In this document: positions 7,077 through 16,536 of the stretch, in pieces
How the letters are laid out: each line of letters begins with the position of its first letter
How positions within the stretch are numbered: position 1 is the first letter of the stretch
NCBI RefSeq assembly: GCF_928381405.1
Contig: NZ_CAKMSB010000002.1
Location: 1-64,000, forward strand
Length of the DNA stretch: 64,000 nucleotides
Direction: 5' to 3'
Origin: Rothia nasisuis
GTDB lineage: Bacteria > Actinomycetota > Actinomycetes > Actinomycetales > Micrococcaceae
Notes under the pieces: model-generated
The model's input: the letters and a program-made list of their open reading frames with translations, nothing else
The model's database searches: none
What the model was told of the DNA's origin: nothing
Translations under genes and position numbers: made by a program

Positions 7077-7778
7077 CTAGATATAAGAAACAAGAGCGAT
7101 TACTACAACCAGGCTGTTGAGCGTGATATGCATTGCCAATGGCGCCCATATGTTTCCGTGAAAATAGCGAAGCCATGTCAGACCAGCACCTATCACGAGA
7201 TAGTAAGGCGTAAGAAGAACCATCCCATGTACGAGGGCGAAGACAATACCAATAGCAAGGATGGTCAGAAAAACGTTTAACTTGGCGTTTAGCCAGCTGA
7301 ACATAAAACCTCTGAAAAATAGTTCTTCCCATACTGGTGTCAGCACCGACATCGTTACCGCAAAAAGAACTACTAGTCCTAGATTTGGGGTAGACGCAAG
7401 CAAATCATCAAAAGAATTGGAAGAGTTACTTTTCGCTTGTCCTTTTGCGATAAGAAGCATTGTCAGTATCTGGAGTGACACAGCTACTGCTAATATCACT
7501 GGGCCTTGCCATAGCAGGTGTAGAAATTTCATACTTGGCCTGATTAGCCCAAGTTCATTGGCAGGAATTTTCCATTTTCTATAGGATGAAACCATTAGCA
7601 CTGCAAGTAAAGTACTAAGCAGCGCAAGTGTAGACGTGAGCAGCACCCACAATGAATCAGCTGTAACTTCAAGTAGTTTTCCGGCGATGAGTAGTGCTCC
7701 GAAGAGAACTACGACTAAGCCAACAATCCCTGTTGAAAGAATCAGTATTTGCCGTCCTGCAACTGGCTGCTGAATCAT
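7077..7778 (-). CDS. CPBP family intramembrane glutamic protease
   Basis: A 233-residue protein with six or more hydrophobic segments and the CPBP (CAAX protease/bacteriocin-processing, Abi) motifs: EEx3R (EELFFR, 151-156), a histidine at 184 (FALVHG) and HxxxN at 217-221. These proteases cleave membrane substrates or act in bacteriocin immunity; the substrate here is unknown. The gene is visibly AT-richer than its neighbours, which may mean a different history. GAAGG lies 5 nt before the ATG. It starts 24 bp after serB on the same strand, so it may be the last gene of a serB operon. Confidence 0.85.
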   Translation of the reverse strand: MIQQPVAGRQILILSTGIVGLVVVLFGALLIAGKLLEVTADSLWVLLTSTLALLSTLLAVLMVSSYRKWKIPANELGLIRPSMKFLHLLWQGPVILAVAVSLQILTMLLIAKGQAKSNSSNSFDDLLASTPNLGLVVLFAVTMSVLTPVWEELFFRGFMFSWLNAKLNVFLTILAIGIVFALVHGMVLLTPYYLVIGAGLTWLRYFHGNIWAPLAMHITLNSLVVVIALVSYI

Positions 7779-7802
7779 GATACCTTCATCCTGCCCCTGC
7801 TT

Positions 7803-8738
7803 TTAGAGCCCAGCGAAGTGGCGCACCGCGTCCAGGCGCAGGGTATTGATCTGGGCGTCGGCCACCTCAAGCAGGGCGGTCTTAGCGTTGAAAGCAACGC
7901 CCAGCTCAGCCTCAAGAATCATGAGCACATCGTTGGCACCATCGCCCACAGCAATGGTCTGGGCGGACTTAACGTCAAACTCCTTAGCCCACTCCTTCAA
8001 CGACTCCTTCTTGACCTCACCGGTAATCACCTCACCACTCACCTTGCCGGTCAGCTTGCCCTCGATGATGTCAAGGACGTTAGCCCGCGCCTTGGAAAGG
8101 TTCAGGTAGCCTGCCAGTGGGGAGAGTACCTGCACGAAACCACCGGATACAACGCATACCTCGTGGCCAGCTGCTAAAAAGACCTCAACCAGCTTGGTGG
8201 CACCGGGGGAGTAGAGCAACCGGGAGGCCACTTCGTCAATCACCGACTCATCCAGGCCAGCAAGGGTAGCTACCCGCTCACGCAGGGAAGCCTCAAAGTC
8301 TAGCTCCCCGCGCATAGCGCGTTCGGTGACCTCAGCAACCTCAGCGCCGCGCCCTGCCGCAGCAGCTAGCTCGTCAATGACCTCCTGGCGGATCAGGGTG
8401 GAATCAACATCCATGATGAGCAGCTTCTTCTCATCATTGGCTAGCTCAGCGGGCACCACATTCAGGTCAAAACCCAGCGAGCGCGCCCCATTGAGCAGCC
8501 CTAGGGCGCCGCGGGCGTCCTCAACGCCACCGCGCTCCCACCCAGCAGAAGCCAGATAAACCGAATAAGCCGGGCCCTCAGCCTCACGCTCAACACGAGA
8601 GGCAGGAACCTCCATCAAGAGCCCGGACTCAAGTTCCAGGCCCTCCACCGCCTGCAGAGCGGCCACTAGCTGCTCCTCGGTAGCAATAATGGGGGCGTCC
8701 GCGCGAGAAATAGCAACAATATTCACAGAAGTACTCAT
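7803..8738 (-). CDS. serB: Phosphoserine phosphatase SerB
   Basis: About 311 residues with the HAD phosphatase motifs of SerB: DVDSTLIRQEVIDELA (nucleophile Asp near residue 110, after an N-terminal ACT-like region), GGFVQVLSPLA and GDGANDVLMI. It releases serine from phosphoserine, the last step of serine synthesis. The start is ATG 8738; an in-frame ATG three codons upstream (8747) is an alternative, and neither has a clean ribosome site. Divergent from the ABC ATPase gene with only about 30 bp between starts. Confidence 0.92.
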   Translation of the reverse strand: MSTSVNIVAISRADAPIIATEEQLVAALQAVEGLELESGLLMEVPASRVEREAEGPAYSVYLASAGWERGGVEDARGALGLLNGARSLGFDLNVVPAELANDEKKLLIMDVDSTLIRQEVIDELAAAAGRGAEVAEVTERAMRGELDFEASLRERVATLAGLDESVIDEVASRLLYSPGATKLVEVFLAAGHEVCVVSGGFVQVLSPLAGYLNLSKARANVLDIIEGKLTGKVSGEVITGEVKKESLKEWAKEFDVKSAQTIAVGDGANDVLMILEAELGVAFNAKTALLEVADAQINTLRLDAVRHFAGL

Positions 8739-8768
8739 AGCCACCATTATCTACTAAAGTTGTGAACC

Positions 8769-9569
8769 ATGGCATCAGTTCTCGAACTTAATAAGGTTAC
8801 TGTCACCCGCGGCGGTAAAAATCTCATCCATAATGTTTCCTGGTCAGTTGAAGAGGGCGAACGCTGGGTCGTCCTTGGCCCCAACGGCGCAGGCAAAACC
8901 ACCCTGCTCTCCATCGCCGCTGCCCGCCTGCACCCCACCCGTGGTGAGGTAGACATTCTGGACGAAATTCTTGGCGCGGTAGATGTTTTTGAACTACGCC
9001 CCCGCATCGGTCTCTCCTCAGCGCCTTTGGCCGCCCAGATTCCCGGCAATGAAACAGCACTTAACGTGGTCATTACCGCAGCCTACGGAGTGGCAGGACG
9101 CTGGAACGAAGAATACGACTCCTTTGACGACAATCAGGGCAGGGCTCTGCTTGAAGACTGGGGAGTAGCCCACTTGGCCGATTGCCCCTTCGGCACGCTC
9201 TCAGAAGGCGAAAAGAAACGCGTGCTGATTGCCCGAGCCCTGATGACCGACCCCGAAATGCTGATACTTGACGAACCCGGAGCAGGTATGGACATCGCAG
9301 GCCGCGAAGACCTGGTAGCCCGCCTTACCGCCCTGGCTCTTGACCCCCAGGCCCCCACCACCATTCTGGTCACCCATCACCTTGAAGAAATCCCAACAGG
9401 TTTCACCCACGCCCTGCTTTTGCGCGAAGGCGAGGTGGTGGCAGCTGGCCCCATCAGTCAGGTCATGACCCAAGAAAACATCTCGTCCGCGTACGGGCTA
9501 AATCTAGATGTAACCGTCCATGACTCCGGCCGCTACTCGGCTTTTGCCACCACCGGAACAAACCGCTAG
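8769..9569 (+). CDS. ABC transporter ATP-binding protein
   Basis: A 266-residue single ABC cassette: Walker A GPNGAGKT near residue 38, a signature LSEGEKKRVLIARAL, Walker B MLILDEP and the H-loop LVTHH. No permease gene is adjacent, and the same ATPase between serB and a SpoU methyltransferase is common in related actinobacteria, so its partner and substrate are unknown. TAAAGT at 8755-8760 ends 8 nt before the ATG and no ribosome site is seen, so the transcript may be leaderless. Confidence 0.88.
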   Translation: MASVLELNKVTVTRGGKNLIHNVSWSVEEGERWVVLGPNGAGKTTLLSIAAARLHPTRGEVDILDEILGAVDVFELRPRIGLSSAPLAAQIPGNETALNVVITAAYGVAGRWNEEYDSFDDNQGRALLEDWGVAHLADCPFGTLSEGEKKRVLIARALMTDPEMLILDEPGAGMDIAGREDLVARLTALALDPQAPTTILVTHHLEEIPTGFTHALLLREGEVVAAGPISQVMTQENISSAYGLNLDVTVHDSGRYSAFATTGTNR

Positions 9570-9610
9570 GGGCAGGCCAGCTCCGCACCGGCGTCCTCAA
9601 CCACCAGAGT

Positions 9611-10489
9611 ATGAAACCACAACAGCTCACCGCGGCCCAACTGGCTGAACGTAAGGCGCGCGTAGCAGCCCTACCGTCCGTGCGCCCCCTGTCAGAAGCA
9701 TCAGAGGCAGCGACCCGCCACTACACCCAGCTCACCGACGTCAAACTCCGCTCTCTCAAAGAACCAGAGTGGGGCATCTATATCGCTGAATCCTCCAAGG
9801 TCATCCGCCGTGCCCTGGCCGCAGGCCACCAGCCCATCTCCTTTCTCATGAGCACCAAATGGGCCGATGACCTCATCGACGTCCTCCAAGACCACCCCCA
9901 CATCCCCGCCTATGTAGGAGACGAGGACGCCCTTGAACAAGTCACAGGGTTCGCCCTCCACCGCGGCGCCCTAGCCGCCATGGCGAGACCTGAACCTGCT
10001 CCGCTCACCGACCTACTAGAAGACACCCGGCGGGTAGCCGTACTCGAAGACATTGTCGACCACACTAACGTCGGGGCAATCTTCCGCTCCGCAGCAGCCC
10101 TGGGCGTTGATCTGGTGCTGGTGACCCCACGCTGCGCTGACCCGCTCTACCGCCGCTCCATTCGCGTGTCCATGGGCACCGTATTCCAAGTTCCCTGGGC
10201 CCGCCTAGAGTCCTGGCCGGGTGCCCTAGAAACCCTGCACCAAGCAGGCTTTACCACCGCCGCGCTCGCGCTCAGGAACGACTCACTGACCCTGCCTGAG
10301 CTGGCCTCCCGGGAGGATAAGAAACTGGCCCTCATCTTAGGGACCGAAGGGCACGGGCTGGCGCCCTCCACCCTGGCAGCCACCCAGCACACGGTCATCA
10401 TCCCTATGAGCCACGGCGTAGATTCTCTGAATGTAGCGGCCGCCTCAGCCGTAGCCTTCTGGGAAACCCGCCCGAAGGTGGTAGAGTAG
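9611..10489 (+). CDS. TrmH/SpoU family RNA 2'-O-methyltransferase
   Basis: A 292-residue protein with the three SpoU motifs in order: EDIVDHTNVGAIFRSAAALG (Asn and Arg of motif 1), LGTEGHGL (motif 2) and IPMSHGVDSLNVAAASAVAF (motif 3), which form the knotted SAM site. An N-terminal region of about 100 residues likely binds RNA. It methylates a ribose in rRNA or tRNA; the exact target is unknown. It follows the ABC ATPase gene by 41 bp on the same strand. Confidence 0.9.
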   Translation: MKPQQLTAAQLAERKARVAALPSVRPLSEASEAATRHYTQLTDVKLRSLKEPEWGIYIAESSKVIRRALAAGHQPISFLMSTKWADDLIDVLQDHPHIPAYVGDEDALEQVTGFALHRGALAAMARPEPAPLTDLLEDTRRVAVLEDIVDHTNVGAIFRSAAALGVDLVLVTPRCADPLYRRSIRVSMGTVFQVPWARLESWPGALETLHQAGFTTAALALRNDSLTLPELASREDKKLALILGTEGHGLAPSTLAATQHTVIIPMSHGVDSLNVAAASAVAFWETRPKVVE

Positions 10490-10585
10490 AGCCTCGGTTG
10501 TAAACCACAACCACCGGTAGGCACCCGCCCCGGTAGCAACAAGATATGCACTGGCAAAATCCAGGGCACGAAGAAGGTAAACATT

Positions 10586-10843
10586 ATGCAGGCTGGCATC
10601 CACCCTGAATACAACTACGTACTTTTCCGTGATCTCGCATCCGGCGAGACTTTCCTGACCAAGTCAACCATGACTTCTCAGAAGACCGAAAAATGGGAGG
10701 ACGGTAACGAGTACCCCCTCGTTGAGGTTGAAATCTCATCGGCTTCACACCCCTTCTACACCGGTAAGCAGCGCATCATGGACGCCGCAGGCCGTGTTGA
10801 GCGCTTCAACGCTCGCTTCGCAAACTTCGGCAAGAAAGCCTAG
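10586..10843 (+). CDS. rpmE2: 50S ribosomal protein L31 type B
   Basis: An 85-residue L31 with the family N-terminus ([12 protein letters not shown]) and C-terminal [21 protein letters not shown]. It has no CxxC zinc motif and so is the type B (C-minus) form, which can replace zinc-binding L31 when zinc is short. I looked upstream for a Zur-type palindrome and saw none. A terminator follows at 10872-10915. Confidence 0.95.
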   Translation: MQAGIHPEYNYVLFRDLASGETFLTKSTMTSQKTEKWEDGNEYPLVEVEISSASHPFYTGKQRIMDAAGRVERFNARFANFGKKA

Positions 10844-10871
10844 CCTAGTAAGGCTCCTACAGCTTAATATC

Positions 10872-10915
10872 ACACCCCGTAACCCGTGGTTTTTACACGC
10901 GTTGCGGGGTGTTTT
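10872..10915 (+). terminator. Terminator after rpmE2
   Basis: A 12-bp stem (10872-10883 with 10901-10912, one mismatched pair) is followed by TTTT. Confidence 0.8.
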
Positions 10916-11009
10916 GCAGGTTCACTGCGTAAAATTAGGTTCGATTCACCCCAACGCGTCGCCCCCCTCTTGCGGCGCGCCTTTTTGAGAGAAACCTATG
11001 GGAGGTACC

Positions 11010-12173
11010 GTGTCAGATACGGTCGAAGAACCTCAGAAAAAGAAGAAGAGAAAGGCCCTTTGGGTTACCCTGCTGATCCTTCTGCTTATCCCCGTGGTGG
11101 CCATCGGCGGCTACCTGTTCTTGGTCAACCAGGCCTGGAACCGGTCACAGACCTTTGACAACGCTATGCCCAACGAAGACGGGTCTGTGAGCTCCGTGCA
11201 CAGCGACGAGCTGCAGGCTATGGTCGACCGGGCCAAGGACGCTGAAAAGCAGATGACCAACGCTGACGGTGAGAGCTTAGCCAGCAATATCACCGAAGGT
11301 GATGCCAACGGTAACGGTATTCTTGACATCTACGAAGGCGGCGTAGTTACCGGGCGCCCGGTAGACACTGCGGCAACCGATATTCTTCTGTTGGGCTCTG
11401 ACCAGCGGACCGGCGCTGAGGCCGCCCACGTCACCGGTGCCCGTGCAGATACCATCATGGTTTTGCACATTCCTGAGGACGGGTCAGCCGCCTACCTTAT
11501 CTCGATTATGCGTGACACCTGGGTAAACATACCCGGCTACGGTTCCCATAAGGTGAATGCTGGGCTGAACTACGGCGGCGTAGACCTACAGGTTGCGACC
11601 GTTGAACAGCTACTGGGCGTGCGCATGGATCACGTTGCTGAAATTGATTTTGAAGGCTTCAAGTCTCTCGTTGATACGCTGGGTGGAGTCACGGTTGACG
11701 TGCCTCTCAGCTTTTCCACTGACAATTACAGCTTTGCCGCTGGCTCACAAACGGTCAACGGAGACCAGGCACTCGAGTTCGTTCGTCAACGTTACGCTTT
11801 CTCTGACGGCGACTACCAGCGCGTGCGTAACCAGCGCGCCTTCCTGCGCGGTGTCTACAACCAGCTGCGCGCCGATGGGGCTCTCGCCTCGGCTTCTAAA
11901 CTTCTCAATGTTATCGAATCAGTATCTCCCTACATGACCGTTGACTCCGGCCTGTCACCGACCGCCATAGTGGGAATCGCTCAACCCGTTCTGCGCAACG
12001 GTAACACCCAGCTGGTAACGATGACCCTGCCTAATGCTGGTACCGGCTGGTCCTGGGATGGGCAGTCCATCGTGATTCTCGATGCCTATGCAACGAGTGC
12101 GCTTGCCAACTCCCTGCAGTCCGAGACCATGCCCAACTTTATTTCCACCTACGGTGGAGCTGTCACTCAATAG
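11010..12173 (+). CDS. LytR-CpsA-Psr (LCP) family cell-wall ligase
   Basis: About 387 residues. A Lys-rich cytoplasmic N-terminus leads to one membrane helix (about 17-38), a spacer, then the LCP domain with DILLLGSDQR, an Arg-rich RADTIMVLHI motif, SIMRDTWVNIPG and a C-terminal RQRYAFSDGDYQRVRNQRAF. LCP proteins transfer lipid-linked glycopolymers to peptidoglycan on the outer face of the membrane. I chose GTG 11010 because GGGAGG lies just before it; ATG 10998 in the same frame is an alternative. No C-terminal LytR_C domain is seen. A strong terminator follows. Confidence 0.9.
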   Translation: MSDTVEEPQKKKKRKALWVTLLILLLIPVVAIGGYLFLVNQAWNRSQTFDNAMPNEDGSVSSVHSDELQAMVDRAKDAEKQMTNADGESLASNITEGDANGNGILDIYEGGVVTGRPVDTAATDILLLGSDQRTGAEAAHVTGARADTIMVLHIPEDGSAAYLISIMRDTWVNIPGYGSHKVNAGLNYGGVDLQVATVEQLLGVRMDHVAEIDFEGFKSLVDTLGGVTVDVPLSFSTDNYSFAAGSQTVNGDQALEFVRQRYAFSDGDYQRVRNQRAFLRGVYNQLRADGALASASKLLNVIESVSPYMTVDSGLSPTAIVGIAQPVLRNGNTQLVTMTLPNAGTGWSWDGQSIVILDAYATSALANSLQSETMPNFISTYGGAVTQ

Positions 12174-12208
12174 CTCTCGCTGTTGATGCGCTAGGATTGT
12201 TGGCCTTT

Positions 12209-12251
12209 GAGCTAGGGCCCCAGCCTCGTGTGAAGGTTGGGGCCCTAGCTC
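12209..12251. terminator. Bidirectional terminator between convergent genes
   Basis: An 18-bp near-perfect stem (12209-12226 with 12234-12251) lies between the LCP gene and the convergent HIRAN-like gene. Confidence 0.85.
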
Positions 12252-12275
12252 TATTTACCAGCTACCTAGAAAGGG

Positions 12276-13451
12276 TTAGTGCTCAAGCGGGTCGGCCGAG
12301 ACTTCCTCTGCGGTGTAGGAGTTATCGCGCCCAAAAAAGAGAGCCATGAAGGCAATAGAACCCCCCAAAACAACACCCAGGATGCCCAATAGAGGCTCAA
12401 AAAAAATAACAACAAGGCCAACAATAAGCACCAGGCCGCCCATGAGCCCTAAGAGCACAGAGACCCGCTGTAGCCCAAGGGAGGCAGAGGGGCGCGGTTT
12501 TAGACCTTCGGCCGCTGACTGCTCCACAGCACCGGCCGTTTCGGCAGGTACATGGCTCGACGACGGCGCCAGTGACCGTTTCTTCTTCGACGATGTTGCC
12601 CTGAAGGTTTCACCCTCAGTGGCCCGGTAGGCGGCAGGTACGTCATAAGACGATGCAGGCGGTACCAACTCCGGTAAATAGTTGGGCAGCTCATCAAACC
12701 ACGCCGCTGGAATCTCTGCGGTGCGCTCTGCCTGCACTGTAACAGAGAGCTCATAGGCATTGCCACGAATCGTACCCCAGGCGCTAGCGACTTTATCGCG
12801 CTCAGAAACATAACGAATCACGGGGGCTAGCTGCTCCGAAATTTGAGTCGATAAGCGGCCAATAACCTTACGGTCGTGCAACACATCAACAGACTCAACC
12901 ACACGCCCGTCCGCATGCATAATCTGGTTATTCTCCAAAGAAAGAATCATGCGACCCTCACCCGAAGAAGGCAGGATGGAATGCAGATACTCCGAGTGAT
13001 CCTTCTCATCAAGCACCTTCATTGACGCTCCCTGCGGAAGCAGCGCGGCCTGGGGCGGCACAGCGTTAAGCGGAAAGAGCGACCCCGGTGCGCTCAGCGA
13101 AAGCAAGCCACCACTCTCAATGTGGGTCGCACCGGTTACCCCGCGCAAGACCGCGGTGAGTTGCAGACGAGCCAGCGGGCTATGACCAGAAGCCACAACA
13201 CGCGTAATAGGGTTCCAATAGGTCGCAGAATCTTCAGCAGAAAGACGCCCCACTTTAAGACTGTCCACATAGACCGCAATAGCATTGGGCTGATAGGGAT
13301 TATCAGGCTCAGGAATAAGACGGGCCATACCGTGCCATACGCGCTCACGATCAATCAACAGCTCTTCAAAAATATGAAGAATTTCAGCATCATAAAAGTC
13401 ATCGGTGATGACCTGAACTGTGCCGCGATCGCCCAGTACGTAGTCGGTCAC
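12276..13451 (-). CDS. HIRAN-like domain protein with C-terminal membrane anchor
   Basis: A 391-residue protein. Residues about 22-80 look like a HIRAN domain: ARLIPEPDNPYQPNAIAVYV followed by KVGRLSAEDSATY, matching the family pattern of N-P-x2-P-N-A-I/V-x-V and V-G-x-L. A second stretch (about 170-240) has a similar KVIGRL module. After a disordered Ser/Lys linker come two membrane helices (about 330-350 and 353-374). HIRAN modules usually bind DNA ends in helicases; here no helicase is attached, so the role is unknown. The start GTG 13451 is chosen for the GAAGGAG 6 nt before it; the frame is open to ATG 13478. Confidence 0.7.
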   Translation of the reverse strand: MTDYVLGDRGTVQVITDDFYDAEILHIFEELLIDRERVWHGMARLIPEPDNPYQPNAIAVYVDSLKVGRLSAEDSATYWNPITRVVASGHSPLARLQLTAVLRGVTGATHIESGGLLSLSAPGSLFPLNAVPPQAALLPQGASMKVLDEKDHSEYLHSILPSSGEGRMILSLENNQIMHADGRVVESVDVLHDRKVIGRLSTQISEQLAPVIRYVSERDKVASAWGTIRGNAYELSVTVQAERTAEIPAAWFDELPNYLPELVPPASSYDVPAAYRATEGETFRATSSKKKRSLAPSSSHVPAETAGAVEQSAAEGLKPRPSASLGLQRVSVLLGLMGGLVLIVGLVVIFFEPLLGILGVVLGGSIAFMALFFGRDNSYTAEEVSADPLEH

Positions 13452-13611
13452 TTGAGGCTCCTTCTCCCATCGAATCATACTCTCTATAGCTTCTCACAGA
13501 TACGGCCGGTTATGGTGAGCAAAGCCCCCAGCACAACCGGCTTTCTCCACAGATTTTCAAAGAGTCACCGAAGAGGGCCCACCCCTACCTGAACACACCC
13601 ACCAAAGCACT

Positions 13612-16248
13612 CTAAGAGTTGAACTTCTGGGCACGCAAAATACGTTGAGCATCATCAAGCAACTCACGCATAAGCCGCACCAGGGCTGTAGGAGCGCCCT
13701 GGCTCTCCGCAAGCCAGCATCGAGTAGCAAGGACGACCGGGTGAGCGCTCGCATCACCCCCAGCCAGTTCCACCTGAGGGTAGAGACCGCGTATCACGCG
13801 AGTAGCCATACCGCCAGAACGCTCGGCCCAGGTTGAAAGGAGCATGTCAAAGAACCTCTCACGATACCCCGCGCGCAGGGCTTCTGATCCCTGCTGAAAA
13901 CCGGCAGCTGTAGCAGAAAGCAAATCATTAGAAAGAGAAACATCACCCGTTACCGAGACCCAAGCCTGATGCTTAGCGAGCTCAGTAGGCAACGCGGCGC
14001 AGGCAAAGGCAAAACCCCGCTCCGAAACCGCTGAAGGACGATAGGCGCGGGCACACTCAAGCTCCTGTACAGACACCTGCCCCCGCACCGCCAGAGCACC
14101 CAAAGCCTTCCACCCCAAACCCTGATCGTAGGTACGGCCAGGAGCCTCCACCAGCTCACCCTCAACAGGCCCCAAAGCCCCACGGGCAACGTCCTTGACC
14201 AAATCCGCCCCAACATCAGAGTGAGCCGAGGCAGCCAACGCCGCCCGCACAACAATCAGCTGCTCATCACTACCGGCCCCCACCAGCTCAAGCGCCTGCC
14301 CCAGAGCCGAAGAGAAAGCATCCCACAGCTCAGCACGCAAAGGCTCAGCCGTATACAGCGAAATCGCTGCCTGTGCCTGATTCACAATATTTGCAAGGAG
14401 CGTAGCCGACCGCTCCAGAGCAACAGCCTGACACACAGCCTGAACAAACCGATGAGAAGCCAACCTGCCATCACGCACCATACCCCACAACGAACCCCAC
14501 ACAAGGCCACGCGAGAGAGCGTCCTCTAAAGACGAAACATGAGCCAGAGCCACATCCAACCCATCAGCCTCAGACAGGGCAACCTTGGCATACGTCAAAT
14601 CCTCAGCGTTCAACAGCAACAGATCAGCTTCACCCACCAGCTGCACCTGCTCACCCGCCAACCCAACAGACACCTCAGACACACCAGCCGGAAAATCCAC
14701 AGGAATCAGCCCAGTAGCCTGTAAGCGCCCGCCCACCAGCACAAAAGTACCCACCTTCAACCGGTGCGGGCGGCCCACACCCACAGAAACCTGAGGCGGC
14801 AAAACCTGACGAAGAACTAGCCCAGACACCTCACCATCACCACCTCTGAGCCGCTCACACGATAACTCAGACAAACCCGGCGTCAACAACCAAGCATCAG
14901 CCCACAAACGCATATCGCGATCAGAGACCTCACCCAGCACACCCAAAAAATCGTCCAAAACCGTATTACCCCAAGCAAAACGCCTGAAGTAAAGACGAGT
15001 AGCCTCAACAAACCGCTCAAAACCGACATAGGCCACCAACTGCTTAAGGGCGCTCGCGCCCTTGGCGTAGGTGATGCCATCAAAGTTCTGGCGGGCGGCC
15101 TCGAGATGCGGGATGTCAGCCATAATCGGGTGAGTTGTTGGCAACTGATCCTGACGGTAAGCCCATGCCTTGCGTGAGTTCGCGAAGGTGACCCAGGCGT
15201 CCTTGTAACCACCAACCTCAGACGCTCCCAGGTGCCCCATGAAGTCAGCAAATGATTCTTTCAACCACAGGTCATTCCACCACTTCATAGTAACCAGGTT
15301 GCCGAACCACATGTGGCTCATTTCGTGGCAGATGACGTTAGCGCGCCCTTCAAACTGGGATTGGTCAGCACCTGAGACAAAAATATAGTTCTCCGTAAAA
15401 GTGACCAGGCCGGGGTTCTCCATGGCCCCCAGGTTGTATTCGGGTACAAAAGCCTGTTCGTACTTGGGGTAGGGGTAGGCGTAATCAAAGAGGTTCTGGA
15501 AGTAGTCCAGGCCCTGTTTGGTCACAGTAAAAATGTTCTGGTAGTCAAAATGCTCTTTAAGAGACTGACGGCAGTAGGCAACCAAGGGGATAGGCCCGGA
15601 ATTAACAGTGGACGCGGGGGTGTAGGTATCGAAAGCGGTAAAGTACTCGCCGGCCACAATGGCCGTGATGTAGGTGGAAATACGGGCAGTCGGCTTGAAT
15701 ACCCGCTGAGAAATTGATGAATCCGACGGGTCATCGATATGCCGCTCCAGCTCACCGTTGGAGCTGACCACCCAGTTCTTGGGGGCAGTGATACGGAAAT
15801 TGAAAACAGCCTTGAGGTCGGGCTGCTCAAAGTTGGGGAATACTCGGCGGCAGTCGGCGGGCTCATACTGAGTGTAAAGGTAAATCTTGCCATCAGCGGG
15901 GTCAATGTAGCGATGCAGGCCCTCACCCGATCGGCTGAAGTATGATCGCCCCCTGATGGTGAGGGTGTTCCGCTCCTGCAAATGAGGCAGGGCGATGCGG
16001 GAGCCCTCAACGACCTCATCGACCGGTAGCGAAACACCGTTCAAGTTCACCGATTCAACAGACTGGTGAATGTAATCAATAAAAGTGCTAGCACCTTCGG
16101 TAGCAGTAAAACGCACGGTGGTAGCAACCGGGTAGGTTTCAAAATCAGCGGTGGCATGGGCGAGATTAACATGCACATCGTAGGTATCAACGCTGATAGT
16201 ACGGGCGCGCAGGGCGGCCTCTTGCTGGGTGAGGTTCTCGTTATTCAC
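13612..16248 (-). CDS. pepN: Aminopeptidase N (M1 family)
   Basis: An 878-residue M1 metallopeptidase. GAMEN (274-278) binds the substrate N-terminus; HEMSH (308-312) supplies the zinc ligands and the catalytic Glu309, and Glu331 (LWLKES) is the third ligand. A large C-terminal helical domain completes the usual length. It removes N-terminal residues from peptides in the cytosol. The start ATG 16248 gives the expected PepN N-terminus (NLTQQEAALRA). Confidence 0.95.
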   Translation of the reverse strand: MNNENLTQQEAALRARTISVDTYDVHVNLAHATADFETYPVATTVRFTATEGASTFIDYIHQSVESVNLNGVSLPVDEVVEGSRIALPHLQERNTLTIRGRSYFSRSGEGLHRYIDPADGKIYLYTQYEPADCRRVFPNFEQPDLKAVFNFRITAPKNWVVSSNGELERHIDDPSDSSISQRVFKPTARISTYITAIVAGEYFTAFDTYTPASTVNSGPIPLVAYCRQSLKEHFDYQNIFTVTKQGLDYFQNLFDYAYPYPKYEQAFVPEYNLGAMENPGLVTFTENYIFVSGADQSQFEGRANVICHEMSHMWFGNLVTMKWWNDLWLKESFADFMGHLGASEVGGYKDAWVTFANSRKAWAYRQDQLPTTHPIMADIPHLEAARQNFDGITYAKGASALKQLVAYVGFERFVEATRLYFRRFAWGNTVLDDFLGVLGEVSDRDMRLWADAWLLTPGLSELSCERLRGGDGEVSGLVLRQVLPPQVSVGVGRPHRLKVGTFVLVGGRLQATGLIPVDFPAGVSEVSVGLAGEQVQLVGEADLLLLNAEDLTYAKVALSEADGLDVALAHVSSLEDALSRGLVWGSLWGMVRDGRLASHRFVQAVCQAVALERSATLLANIVNQAQAAISLYTAEPLRAELWDAFSSALGQALELVGAGSDEQLIVVRAALAASAHSDVGADLVKDVARGALGPVEGELVEAPGRTYDQGLGWKALGALAVRGQVSVQELECARAYRPSAVSERGFAFACAALPTELAKHQAWVSVTGDVSLSNDLLSATAAGFQQGSEALRAGYRERFFDMLLSTWAERSGGMATRVIRGLYPQVELAGGDASAHPVVLATRCWLAESQGAPTALVRLMRELLDDAQRILRAQKFNS

Positions 16249-16337
16249 ATCACCTATGATAGGGGCGTGCGCTAGCTGGGCCTAGCGCGTCTACCTTTGA
16301 GTTCTTGGCAGACCCTGTATCGGGGTGAATCTGAGGG

Positions 16338-16367
16338 TTTGCACCCGGCCCTAAAGCGCTGTATAGT
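16338..16367 (+). promoter_or_regulatory. Promoter of tRNA-Leu copy 1
   Basis: TTTGCA (16338-16343), an 18-nt spacer and TATAGT (16362-16367). The same pair with the same spacing precedes the second copy, although the spacer bases differ. Confidence 0.7.
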
Positions 16368-16500
16368 TGGTACTCGTTGCTGGCAGGCCTTTGGGCTTGT
16401 GTGGCTCCTTGCGCGGGTGGCGGAATAGGCAGACGCGCTAGCTTGAGGTGCTAGTCCTCGTATTAGAGGGTGGGGGTTCAAGTCCCCCCTCGCGCACAAG
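16361..16500 (+). repeat. 140-bp direct repeat, copy 1 (tRNA-Leu unit)
   Basis: Positions 16361-16500 and 16690-16829 match at all but one base (G at 16382 versus T at 16711). Each copy holds the -10 box, a 43-nt leader and a whole tRNA-Leu gene. Confidence 0.92.
16411..16496 (+). tRNA. tRNA-Leu(GAG), copy 1
   Basis: An 86-nt type II tRNA. The acceptor stem GCGCGGG pairs with CTCGCGC; the anticodon stem CTAGC/GCTAG encloses loop TTGAGGT with anticodon GAG at 16445-16447; the variable arm is long as expected for Leu; the T arm is GGGGG-TTCAAGT-CCCCC. CCA is not encoded. It reads CUC and CUU codons. Confidence 0.96.
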
Positions 16501-16502
16501 GG

Positions 16503-16536
16503 TAATCCCCGGTTCTATGGAGCCGGGGATTTTTTG
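16503..16536 (+). terminator. Terminator after tRNA-Leu copy 1
   Basis: AATCCCCGG and its complement flank a short loop, followed by a run of six T. Confidence 0.85.
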
